DNA of 64,000 nt, from assembly GCF_015711605.1 (NCBI RefSeq), contig NZ_JABTEZ010000001.1, positions 1,020,001 to 1,084,000 on the forward strand, written 5' to 3'. Below are positions 24,242-35,167 of this stretch, one piece after another. The notes beneath the pieces are model-generated. The model was not told the DNA's origin, searched no databases, and saw only the letters and a program-made list of their open reading frames with translations. This DNA is from Planomonospora sp. ID67723. Lineage in GTDB: Bacteria; Actinomycetota; Actinomycetes; Streptosporangiales; Streptosporangiaceae. The position numbers and the translations under genes are program-made. Each line of letters starts with the position of its first letter. Positions within the stretch are counted from its first letter, which is position 1.

Positions 24242-25327
24242 CTAGTGAGCCGGTCTTGAGATCCTGTCGCAGTAGCGGCAGATACGGTCGATGATCTGGT
24301 CGGCAGTCTTGGTCCACCGGAACGGCTTGGCATTGTCGTTCCAGAACGCGATCCATTCCTCCAGAGCGGTCGTCAGCGCCCCCAGGGAGCAGAACACCCC
24401 ACGCTCCAGGCAGCGTCGCTGCAACTCGGCGAACCAACGTTCGACCTGGTTGATCCACGAGGCATAGGTTGGGGTGAAATGCAGCGTGAAGCGTGGATGG
24501 GCCAGCAGCCAGCGGTGCACCAGCGGCGCCTTGTGCGCCGCGAGGTTGTCGCAGATCACATGGACCTGCAGGTCGGGTTCGACCTGCAGGTCCATCTCGG
24601 CCAGGAAGTCGCGGAAGTCGATCGCGCGGTGCCGGGCCGACAGTTTGCTGATCACCTGGCCGGTTGCGGTGTTCAGCGCGGCGAACAGGTCCACAGTGCC
24701 GTGCCGGATGTAGTCGAAGCTGCGCCGCTCCGGGGTCCCGGGCAGCATCGGTAGGACGGGCGCAGTCCGTTCCAGGGCCTGGATCTGGGGTTTTTCATCC
24801 ATCGAGAACACCACCGCGCCGGCCGGCGGGGCCAGATACAGTCCGACCACGTCCCGGATCTTGTCGATCAGCAGCGGGTCCGGGGAGATCTTGAAGTCCT
24901 CGGTCCGCCACGGTTGCAGGCCGAACGCCCGCCAGATCCGCAGCACACTGGTCGGGGAGATGCCCACCTTCCGGGCCAGCTCGCGTTTGGACCAGTGGGT
25001 GGCTCCGGCAGGGACTTCTTCCAGCGTGCGCACTACCACCTCCTCGACCTGGGCGTCGGTGATGGTGCGCGGCACGCCGGGCCGGGGCTCGTCATGCAGT
25101 CCGTTCAGCCGGGCGGACAGGAACCGGCTGCGCCAGCGGGCCACGGTTTTACGGTGGATCCGTAAGCGTCCGGCCACCGCCATGTTGCTGCCGCCCTCGG
25201 CGCAGGCCAGCACGATCCGTGCCCGCAGTGCCAAGCCCTGCGCGGTCGTACGGCGTTTCACCCACCCCTGCAACGTCGAGCGTTCGAGCTCGGTCAGCAC
25301 CAGCGGCTCCAGTCGTGGATCACTCAT
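24242..25327 (-). CDS. IS630-family transposase
   Basis: From ATG 25327 the product is 361 residues (a longer reading starts at 25384). N-terminal helix-turn-helix domains (RTTAQGLALRARIVLACAEG..., KVGISPTSVLRIWRAFGL) bind the ends. The DDE catalytic triad is intact: Asp in FSMDEKP, Asp in VICDNLAAHK and Glu in WINQVERWFAELQ. The TAG stop is made from the TA target duplication plus the next flanking base, so the reading frame relies on the insertion site to end exactly there. Confidence 0.93.
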   Translation of the reverse strand: MSDPRLEPLVLTELERSTLQGWVKRRTTAQGLALRARIVLACAEGGSNMAVAGRLRIHRKTVARWRSRFLSARLNGLHDEPRPGVPRTITDAQVEEVVVRTLEEVPAGATHWSKRELARKVGISPTSVLRIWRAFGLQPWRTEDFKISPDPLLIDKIRDVVGLYLAPPAGAVVFSMDEKPQIQALERTAPVLPMLPGTPERRSFDYIRHGTVDLFAALNTATGQVISKLSARHRAIDFRDFLAEMDLQVEPDLQVHVICDNLAAHKAPLVHRWLLAHPRFTLHFTPTYASWINQVERWFAELQRRCLERGVFCSLGALTTALEEWIAFWNDNAKPFRWTKTADQIIDRICRYCDRISRPAH

Positions 25328-25429
25328 CCCTCCAGCAGAACGCGGCGCGGAGGTCTCGTCACCTCGCGCTGCGGCCTGAAACACAATTCACCTCATGTGG
25401 TGACACCACAGCTCAAGACCGGCTCACTA
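24243..25429. mobile_element. IS630-type insertion sequence, intact, with TA target duplication
   Basis: The perfect terminal inverted repeats GTGAGCCGGTCTTGAG (24245-24260) and its complement (25412-25427) bound a 1,183-bp element, flanked by TA on both sides (24243-24244 and 25428-25429), the target duplication of the IS630/Tc1 family. The single transposase gene fills it and is uninterrupted. Joining the flanks restores an uninterrupted TAG stop for the neighbouring MauE-like gene, so the insertion is clean. Perfect ends suggest a recent arrival. Confidence 0.92.
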
Positions 25430-26296
25430 GCGGCCGACGGGCACCGGGACGGGTTCCGGCCTCGACGAGGGTGCGACCGGCCGGCCGTCGGCGCCGACCA
25501 CGGCCACCCGCACCACCGGGCGCCGCCCGCTGAGACGGACCGCGAAGACCACGTCCACCGCATCGCCCGCGTGGCCCCGTCCGGGATAGACGAAGAACCG
25601 CCAGCAGAGCTCCCGCCAGCTGTCGACCGGTTCCGCGCCCGACAGCAGTTCCTGGTGCGACCGCCAGGCCGAGCTGGCGCGCAGCCGGGCGGCCGCCGTC
25701 GCAGGACTGGCCGGGCGTCGCTCGCACGGGGTGCGGTGGCGCAGCCGGGCGGCGACCTCCCCGATCTCCGGTGAGAGCGCGGCGACCAGCAGCAGTCCCC
25801 CCGCCATGGCCAGGCCCTCGATCCAGGAGATCCCGGCCAGCACCGACCATCCCGTGACCGGGCCGGCCCAGAGCGTGCTCGCCGCCATGGCCGTCAGCAC
25901 CACCGTGCGGGCGAGCGAGCGCACGCCCACCGGGACCGCGCTGACGTCACCGAAGCAGCCGCAGCCCACATCCGGCCGGCGACGCCGCAGTTCCCACAGG
26001 ACGTAGGTGGAGACCGCGAAGAACGCCGTCGTGCCCCAGCGGAAGACCGGGTGCCCGGTGGCGGTCAGCCCGGCCAGCAGGACGGCCTCCCCGCCCGCGC
26101 AGCCGAGCATCGCGGGGGCCTGCCACCGCTCGGCCACCAGCACCGCCGGTCCGAGCCCGCTCATCCCGCCGGGTTGCGAACCGTCCACGACGGTCTTGAG
26201 CTTCGCCACCGTGCCCAGTGCCAGGAGCACGCCCAGGACGGGAAGCTGGGCCGCAGCGATCGCGGCCCACACCTGCGTCTGCGCCATCTGAGTCAT
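25427..26296 (-). CDS. MauE/DoxX-like redox membrane protein
   Basis: The 289-residue product has about four membrane helices in its first 190 residues and the MauE hallmark DVGCGCFGDVSAV near residue 120, with a C-x-C that may pass electrons in disulfide exchange. MauE is required for disulfide maturation of methylamine dehydrogenase light chain. The C-terminal ~100 residues are soluble and Pro/Arg-rich. The start is ATG 26296 or ATG 26287 (GAGGAG is nine bases from the latter). The TAG stop codon straddles the right end of the insertion sequence. The next gene upstream encodes a Cys-rich protein. Confidence 0.82.
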   Translation of the reverse strand: MTQMAQTQVWAAIAAAQLPVLGVLLALGTVAKLKTVVDGSQPGGMSGLGPAVLVAERWQAPAMLGCAGGEAVLLAGLTATGHPVFRWGTTAFFAVSTYVLWELRRRRPDVGCGCFGDVSAVPVGVRSLARTVVLTAMAASTLWAGPVTGWSVLAGISWIEGLAMAGGLLLVAALSPEIGEVAARLRHRTPCERRPASPATAAARLRASSAWRSHQELLSGAEPVDSWRELCWRFFVYPGRGHAGDAVDVVFAVRLSGRRPVVRVAVVGADGRPVAPSSRPEPVPVPVGR

Positions 26297-26300
26297 CTCC

Positions 26301-27248
26301 TCATCCCAATCCGACCTGGGCGTTGAAACAGCCCTTGGTCAGGTCTCCGCCCAGTTCCACGAAGGAGGAGGGCGACAGCTCGGCGATCCGGCCACGCGGG
26401 GAGGTGCCGCACTCCAGGCACCGGTCGCAGAACCGGCCGGCGAGGCAGCCGCACGTCACGATCGGCACGATCGAGGTGCGGCCGGCGCACGTGTTGCGCA
26501 CGTTGAGGATCGAGCCCAGCGAGAGGTAGGGCAGCCCGGCGCAGGACGCCCCGGCCTCGTCGCATCCCGATTCGGAGGGCTCCAGCATCGGGTAGGCCGC
26601 TCCCCGCTCGTCGGAGTCGAACACGTCCGACCAGGTCACGGTGGCCGAGATCGGCCACTGCGTGCCGCCGTACGCCGATGGTTCGGGCACGGCCGTCCAG
26701 CGGTAGGGCGGCTGGGAGGTCGCGGGCAGCCGGGCGCGGGCGACGCCGTTCTCGACGACCCCGATGGCGTCGAACAGGTATCCGGGTTCGAGCTTCGGGT
26801 GCCGGACCTGGATCCGGCCCGAGGAGGCGTAGGGGATGACGACGGTGCGGTGTCCCCGGTGCGGGCCGCAGTAGATCTCCATCGTGCGGTCCCCGGACCC
26901 GCCGTCGACTCTTTCGATCACACCCGTGATCCGGGTGATGTCCCCCCAGATCCGTTCGGCGACCCGGCCGGCGTGCAGCGTCCTGACCATCACCCGGGTG
27001 CCCACCGGCAGGTCGGCCGGAGCGGTGACGTCGCCGCGCCAGGCGGTCGCCCACGGAGCGATGACGAGCCGCTCCTCCCTGCCCTCCGGAGTCTCGAGGA
27101 TGATCAGATGGGGGCTGACGTCCAGGATCTCGCCGCTGACGGCGTGCAGCAGCTCACCCTTGTCGGAGACCGGGCCGGGATCCTCGAGAGTCCGGCCAAG
27201 CGCGGCCGCGGCCAGTACACGGCGACGGTCAACGCTCCGATAGAGCAT
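26301..27248 (-). CDS. Cys-rich protein, putative MauE-system partner
   Basis: ATG 27248 is seven bases from GGAG; a GTG at 27254 abuts the same site. The 315-residue product has a beta-rich N-terminal region (residues ~35-160, with VSPHLIILETPEGREERLVI and MVRTLHAGRVAERIWG) and a Cys-rich C-terminus with LPYLSLGSILNVRNTCAGRT and CGCLAGRFCDRCLECG, about ten Cys in ~65 residues. There is no signal peptide. The pattern recalls proteins needing ordered disulfides, which fits the MauE-like gene four bases downstream. I do not recognise the enzyme, if it is one. Confidence 0.7.
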   Translation of the reverse strand: MLYRSVDRRRVLAAAALGRTLEDPGPVSDKGELLHAVSGEILDVSPHLIILETPEGREERLVIAPWATAWRGDVTAPADLPVGTRVMVRTLHAGRVAERIWGDITRITGVIERVDGGSGDRTMEIYCGPHRGHRTVVIPYASSGRIQVRHPKLEPGYLFDAIGVVENGVARARLPATSQPPYRWTAVPEPSAYGGTQWPISATVTWSDVFDSDERGAAYPMLEPSESGCDEAGASCAGLPYLSLGSILNVRNTCAGRTSIVPIVTCGCLAGRFCDRCLECGTSPRGRIAELSPSSFVELGGDLTKGCFNAQVGLG

Positions 27249-27546
27249 CGTCACTCTCCTGTTCTCGGCGAGGTGTCCAGGTCAGCGTCACATGTCCGGA
27301 GACATCCCGTGTTCCACTACCGCGAATAATTCCGACAGGGGCCCTACTGGGTAGCAAAATTCACATCCCCGGTAGAACGCCTTGTCTCCCAGGCCACCAC
27401 AGACCCGCCCTTACTCCCCTTCGCCGGCTCGTCCTCCGACTGGACCGATCTTTGCATTCGAGAGGACGAAATCTGGATTCCGGTTCAGCCGAATCGGAGC
27501 TTCCGGCTGCGATTCTGACGACGAGACACCCCTTGGCCACAGGCTG

Positions 27547-28086
27547 GTGATCGCGGTGAGCGGCTGGACCCACGACGAGTTCCACGAGTACGTCGTTGCT
27601 CGCGGACCGGCGCTGTTGCGCGCCGCCCGCCAGGTCACCGGCAACCCCGACGACGCGGAGGATCTGCTCCAGGCGGCGCTGGTCAAGACCTATCTCGCCT
27701 GGGAGCGGATCGAGGACCGCGCGGCCCTGGACGGCTACGTGCGCCGGACGATGGTCAACATCAACATCTCCTGGTGGCGCCGGCGCAAGCTGGAGGAGTA
27801 TCCGTCGGAGGAGATCCCCGAGCCGGTCCCGGCGGGGGCGCACGGCGGTCTGCCCGAACGCCGCGGGGAGCTGCCCGAGCAGGTGGAGCGGGCTCTGGAG
27901 CGCCTGCCCGCCAGGATGCGGGCCGCGATCGTGCTGCGGTACTACGAGGACATGACCGAGCCCGAGATCGCCAAGGTGCTGGGCATCAGCGTCGGCACGG
28001 TCAAGAGCACGGTCTCGCGGGGCATGGCCAAGCTCCGTGGCGCCCTCGCCCTCCCGGAGCAGCGGCACCTCGAACCGCAGTCCTGA
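27547..28086 (+). CDS. SigE-family ECF RNA polymerase sigma factor
   Basis: The product is ~179 residues from GTG 27547 (GTG 27556 is also possible). Sigma region 2 is seen in EFHEYVVARGPALLRAARQVTGNPDDAEDLLQAALVKTY, and region 4 in LPARMRAAIVLRYYEDMTEPEIAKVLGISVGTVKSTVSRGMAKLR. It directs RNA polymerase to a small regulon. No anti-sigma gene follows. The gene is divergent from the Cys-rich protein gene across a 298-base gap, in which I see no definite operator. Confidence 0.9.
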   Translation: MIAVSGWTHDEFHEYVVARGPALLRAARQVTGNPDDAEDLLQAALVKTYLAWERIEDRAALDGYVRRTMVNINISWWRRRKLEEYPSEEIPEPVPAGAHGGLPERRGELPEQVERALERLPARMRAAIVLRYYEDMTEPEIAKVLGISVGTVKSTVSRGMAKLRGALALPEQRHLEPQS

Positions 28087-28211
28087 GAGCCCCGGGTCTG
28101 AGAGCCCCGGATCTGAGGGTCACAGGTCCGTGAACCGCAGGCCACGGGCTGCGGGCCGGCCCGGTGCGACCCGGCGCCACGCGGCGGGCGGAACCGCTCG
28201 GCGGGCCGGGA

Positions 28212-28691
28212 TCACTCGACGGGAACGGGGTGTGAGCCGGCCGTGGCGCACGGCCGTACGGCGTCGCGGATGATCCTGAGCGCGTCGAGGAACGCCGAGA
28301 GCTGTTCGGGGGCGAGCAGGCTGGTGAACCAGGTCTCGATGTCCGCCAGGTGCTGGGGGAGCACGGCGGCGAGCCGGTCGGTGCCCGCCTCGGTGATCGC
28401 GGCGTAGGAGGCCCGGCGGTCGGTGGCGCACGCCTGCCGTACGACGAGACCTTCCCGTTCCAGCCGGTCCACGACGCGGGTCACCCCGCTGGTGGAGAGG
28501 TTGGTCTGCGCGGCCAGGTCACTCATGCGAAGTCGCTGTCCAGGTGAGCGCGCCAGTCGGAGCAGGGTCTCGAAGTCGACCTCCGAGAGTCCTGCCGTGG
28601 CGAGGGTGGGCAGGGTCTTCGCCGAAAGGCCGCTGGAGACCTCCGCGAGCAGGCCCATGGCCGTCAGCCGGGAGTCGTCAAAGGGGAGCAC
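28212..28691 (-). CDS. MarR-family transcriptional regulator
   Basis: The product is 159 residues. The winged helix reads LRMSDLAAQTNLSTSGVTRVVDRLEREGLVVRQACATDRRASYAAIT, with the MarR signature DRR in the wing. It is divergent from the YceI-family gene, with a perfect 16-bp palindrome in the shared 101-base gap, so it probably represses that gene and itself. A single Cys in the wing (RQACATDRR) might make it redox-sensitive; that is inference. Confidence 0.9.
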   Translation of the reverse strand: MLPFDDSRLTAMGLLAEVSSGLSAKTLPTLATAGLSEVDFETLLRLARSPGQRLRMSDLAAQTNLSTSGVTRVVDRLEREGLVVRQACATDRRASYAAITEAGTDRLAAVLPQHLADIETWFTSLLAPEQLSAFLDALRIIRDAVRPCATAGSHPVPVE

Positions 28692-28714
28692 TCTTCCACT
28701 GTATTCGATGGTAG

Positions 28715-28744
28715 TTGACGTGAGGAATATTCCTCAGGTAGAAA
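28715..28744 (+). promoter_or_regulatory. YceI promoter with palindromic MarR operator in the spacer
   Basis: TTGACG (28715-28720) serves as -35 and TAGAAA (28739-28744) as -10 with an 18-base spacer. The spacer is filled by the perfect palindrome TGAGGAATATTCCTCA (28721-28736). A regulator bound there would block RNA polymerase directly. Confidence 0.6.
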
Positions 28745-28792
28745 TATGCTCAAGCAAACATCCTCGCGGCAAACTTCTATACGGGAGCATCC

Positions 28793-29353
28793 ATGACCGT
28801 CCGCGCCTGGGAGAACCTCCAGATCCCCGCCCCCGGCACCTTCAGCCTCGACGTGGCCCACACCCGGATCGGCTTCGTCGTCAAGCACATGATGGTGAGC
28901 AAGGTTCGCGGCAACTTCGCTGATTTCTCCGGCACAGTCACGATCGCCGAGAACCCGCTGGAGTCCTCCGCCGAACTCACGATCAAGACGGAGAGCATCA
29001 CCACCGGCGTCGCCGACCGTGACGGCCACCTCCGCAGCGACGACTTCCTCGCCGTCGACAAGTTCCCCGAGCTGACCTTCCGCAGCACCCGCGTCGTCGG
29101 CCACTCCGGTGACGAGTTCACCCTCCTCGGTGACCTCACCATCCGCGACGTCACCAAGCAGGTCGAGCTCACCGTCGAGTACGGCGGTGCCGGCACCAAC
29201 CCCTGGGGCCAGGAGGTCTGGGGCTTCTCCATCACGACCGAGATCGACCGCGAGGAGTTCGGGCTGACCTGGAACCAGGCGCTGGAGGCCGGCGGCGTCC
29301 TCGTCGGCAAGAAGGTCAAGATCGAGATCGAGGGCGAGGCCAACCGCGCCTGA
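28793..29353 (+). CDS. YceI-family protein
   Basis: The 186-residue product starts MTVRAWENLQIPAPGTFSLDVAHTRIGFVVKHMMVSKVRGNFADF, the YceI lipocalin-like opening; later SDDFLAVDKFPELTFRST and GDLTIRDVTKQVELTVEY are also typical. YceI proteins form a beta-barrel that binds isoprenoids such as polyprenyl chains. There is no signal peptide, so this one is cytoplasmic, as in many actinobacterial homologues. A divergent MarR gene and a palindrome in its promoter suggest inducible control. Confidence 0.92.
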   Translation: MTVRAWENLQIPAPGTFSLDVAHTRIGFVVKHMMVSKVRGNFADFSGTVTIAENPLESSAELTIKTESITTGVADRDGHLRSDDFLAVDKFPELTFRSTRVVGHSGDEFTLLGDLTIRDVTKQVELTVEYGGAGTNPWGQEVWGFSITTEIDREEFGLTWNQALEAGGVLVGKKVKIEIEGEANRA

Positions 29354-29495
29354 CCGCCGTGATCCGCCGGCGCCCCCGCCCCGAAACGCTCTCCCCCGGG
29401 GTGGAGGCGTCGGCATGTCCGCAGGTTGAGACCTGACGTCTCGCACAGCGGGAATCCACAGGCTCTTCACCGGTTTCAACAGGCAGTCTTCAGCT

Positions 29496-29537
29496 CTGTC
29501 CACAGATGTGGACGAAGTTATCCACAGGAGTGGATAA
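29496..29537. promoter_or_regulatory. Cluster of four DnaA boxes
   Basis: Four 9-mers lie within 42 bases: CTGTCCACA (29496), TCGTCCACA on the minus strand (29507-29515), a perfect TTATCCACA (29518-29526) and TTATCCACT on the minus strand (29529-29537). They sit between the YceI gene and tRNA-Ser, outside any gene. They could titrate DnaA or be part of a replication-linked locus. dnaA and dnaN are not in this window, so this is not shown to be oriC. Confidence 0.65.
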
Positions 29538-29578
29538 CTCGGCCACCGAACCCCTGGGCGACGCGCCCGGCAATCACT

Positions 29579-29607
29579 TTGCCGCCTCGCCCGCTGGCCG
29601 GTACTCT
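29579..29607 (+). promoter_or_regulatory. tRNA-Ser promoter
   Basis: TTGCCG (29579-29584) and TACTCT (29602-29607) are spaced by 17 bases and lie 22 bases ahead of the tRNA-Ser 5' end, an ordinary housekeeping sigma promoter for a tRNA gene. Confidence 0.6.
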
Positions 29608-29629
29608 GTGCTGAGCCACATGGCTACCA

Positions 29630-29718
29630 GGAGGCTTCGCCTAGTCAGGTCTATGGCGCCGCACTGCTAATGCGGTTTGGTGGCAACACCATCCGGGGTT
29701 CAAATCCCCGAGCCTCCG
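29630..29718 (+). tRNA. tRNA-Ser (anticodon GCT)
   Basis: The sequence folds as an 89-base serine tRNA. The acceptor stem pairs GGAGGCT with AGCCTCC, the anticodon stem CCGCA/TGCGG flanks the loop CTGCTAA with anticodon GCT at 29666-29668, a long variable arm (GGTGGCAACACC) is present, and the T arm contains GGTTCAAATCC. It decodes AGC and AGU. CCA is not fully encoded. Confidence 0.95.
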
Positions 29719-29726
29719 CAGGACAG

Positions 29727-29760
29727 AGGCCCTCTCCCGAATCCGGGAGGGGGCCTTTTT
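29727..29760 (+). terminator. Rho-independent terminator of tRNA-Ser
   Basis: A GC-rich hairpin with arms around GGCCCTCTCCCG and CGGGAGGGGGCC is followed by TTTTT, nine bases after the tRNA 3' end. It is the clearest T-tailed terminator in the window. Confidence 0.85.
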
Positions 29761-29858
29761 CGATCTCCGAGGTCCTCGTAGTTGCAGCGGCTCACGATTT
29801 TCCCGCAGGGCCACAGGTCCGAGCCGCAGACACAGGTCGCCGACAGCCGGATGACGGC

Positions 29859-30143
29859 ACCCGGCGGGTGCCCGGCCTGCGCCGCGGCGAGGTCACCCAG
29901 CTGGCCGGAGTGAGCGTGGAGTACTACTCCCGGCTGGAACGCGGCGACCTGTCCGGTGTCTCCGGCCAGGTGCCGGACACCCCGGCCCGCGTGCTGCGGC
30001 TCGACGACGCCGAACGCACCCACCTGGAGGATCTGGCCCGCGCCGCCGGTCCGGGCCCGCGACGGCGGCGAGTCTCGGCGGGAACGACCTCCGCACGCCA
30101 AGCGTGGCTGGCCGGACGGACCCCGGACCGATCGGGACAGTAG
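29859..30143 (+). pseudogene. Remnant of an XRE/MmyB-type regulator
   Basis: The translated text RRVPGLRRGEVTQLAGVSVEYYSRLERG, then ARVLRLDDAERTHLEDLARAAGP, matches the helix-turn-helix part of the MmyB-like XRE family. The usual N-terminal lead-in is replaced by unrelated residues, some core is altered (SGQVPDTPARVL), and the ~170-residue ligand-binding domain is missing: the frame stops at 30143. It is a decayed fragment. Confidence 0.65.
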
Positions 30144-30161
30144 GAGCCGAGCCGTTTATTG

Positions 30162-30202
30162 CACCATCTGGTTCAGTGAACTGCAGTGAACCATATGGTT
30201 CA
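30162..30202. promoter_or_regulatory. Palindromic operator of the broken ArsR gene
   Basis: TGAACCATATGGTTCA (30187-30202) is a perfect 16-bp palindrome that covers the ArsR start. An imperfect copy of its right part (ACCATCTGGTTCA) lies just upstream at 30163. The spacing fits ArsR-type autoregulation. Confidence 0.6.
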
Positions 30203-30532
30203 GCAAGAGGTTCTTGATCGTACGTTCGCCGCCCTCGCCGATGCGACGCGACGCGACGGCAGATCCTTATCCGGCTCGGCCGGGGACCCGCCTCGATCGG
30301 CGAGTTGGCCGAACCGTTCGGCATGTCGCTCACAGGCATGAAGAAGCATGTGCACGTCCTGGAGGACGCCGGCCTGGTCGCCACGGAAAAGGTCGGCCGA
30401 TCGCGGCAATGCCGCCTGGGAACCGAGCGGTTGGAGGACGTCATGTCCTGGATCAGGTTCTACCAGCGGCTCTGGGAACGTCGCCTCGACGGCCTCGACG
30501 CCTACTTGCGCCGCGGAGAGCCTCGGCCCTGA
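30195..30532 (+). pseudogene. ArsR-family regulator broken by a 5-bp tandem duplication
   Basis: Frame 1 from ATG 30195 (or GTG 30186) reads MVQQEVLDRTFAALADATRR. The continuation RQILIRLGRGPASIGELAEPFGMSLTGMKKHVHVLEDAGLVATEKVGRS up to 30532 is in another frame. The break coincides with three tandem GCGAC units (30243-30257). Removing one unit restores a continuous ~110-residue ArsR protein that begins ALADATRRQILIRL, the family hallmark. The gene is either a pseudogene or switchable through slipped-strand repair. No partner gene of the usual AHSA1 type follows; 30533-30851 holds nothing I can support. Confidence 0.8.
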
Positions 30533-30851
30533 CGGAAGGAGCGGGCGGCCACCGTGAGCGGACCGTCGCGCATCCGCGCGCCGCCGAGGCGGCTCCGCCC
30601 ACGTCCCGCGGGCGACAGCAGGAACGGCGACCGATGGCGGAAGAGCTCCCGGATCGTGCCGTCCGGCTCCTCCGCCTCGGCCGCGAGGATCCGCCGGTCG
30701 ATGCGCGGCTGCCCGTCCGGCGCGAACAGCCGATGGATCCGGGCATCGGTCGTCGATCGAGCGTTCCCGGAATACCGCGCAGGGTTCATGTTGGTTGCGT
30801 CATGGTGACTTTCTTCAGTACCGGTGCCCTCCGGTCGAGTTGAAGACCGCG

Positions 30852-34490
<3,639 letters not shown>

Positions 34491-34593
34491 ACCGCCTCTT
34501 CCACGGCGAGTGTGAGATGTCGCTCATGGCCCACGGCGCTCACCCTCCGGGGTGCCGGCGAGCCGGGCTGGACCCGCGCAGCGGGGCGGCCGG

Positions 34594-35163
34594 TCAGGTG
34601 CGCAGGCCGCGGATGAGGGTGAGGAGGGCCTGTTCGGCTTCGGGACGGGAACGGCCGGCGCCGATGAGGAGAGCGGTCTCGATGGCGGCGCCCAGCAGGA
34701 GGCGGGCCAGGATGTCGGCGGGCTGGGGGCGGATCAGGCCCTCGGCCACGGCCTGGGCGAGGGCGGCCTCGATCAGGCCGAGACCGTGCCGGGACTCGAT
34801 CTGCCGCCAGGTCTCCCAGCCGAGTACGGCGGGGGCGTCCAGCAGGGCGATGCGCCGGACGCCGGGCAGTTCGCAGGCGTCGAGAAAGACCACGACACCC
34901 TCTTCCAGGGCCGGCCAGGTGCCGGGTGCCGTGACCGCCGCGATCCGGGCGGTCAGCTCGGCCTCCAACTCCTCGAAGACGGCCTGGAAGAGGGCGCGTT
35001 TATCGCCGAACTGGTGCTGGAGGGCGCCGCGCGTCACCCCGGCCGCGGCGACGATCTCCTCGGCGGGCACCGCCGCGTACCCCTTCTCGGCGAACAGGGA
35101 CCGGGCGGCGGCGAGCAGGGCGGCCCGGGTCGCCCTGGTGCGTTCCTCCTGAGTGCGTCTCAC
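34594..35163 (-). CDS. TetR-family transcriptional regulator
   Basis: From GTG 35163 the product is 189 residues. The N-terminal helix-turn-helix reads TRAALLAAARSLFAEKGYAAVPAEEIVAAAGVTRGALQHQFGDKRALFQAVFEELE, the TetR signature. The C-terminal ligand domain is helical. It starts four bases after the hydrolase stop, so the two form one operon, and it likely binds the palindrome at 36013 to repress both. Confidence 0.92.
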   Translation of the reverse strand: MRRTQEERTRATRAALLAAARSLFAEKGYAAVPAEEIVAAAGVTRGALQHQFGDKRALFQAVFEELEAELTARIAAVTAPGTWPALEEGVVVFLDACELPGVRRIALLDAPAVLGWETWRQIESRHGLGLIEAALAQAVAEGLIRPQPADILARLLLGAAIETALLIGAGRSRPEAEQALLTLIRGLRT

Positions 35164-35167
35164 GCGG

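Noticed and set aside
29354..29629. Chromosomal origin of replication
   Set aside because: The DnaA box cluster is small and neither dnaA nor dnaN is in the window, so only a DnaA-binding locus is claimed.
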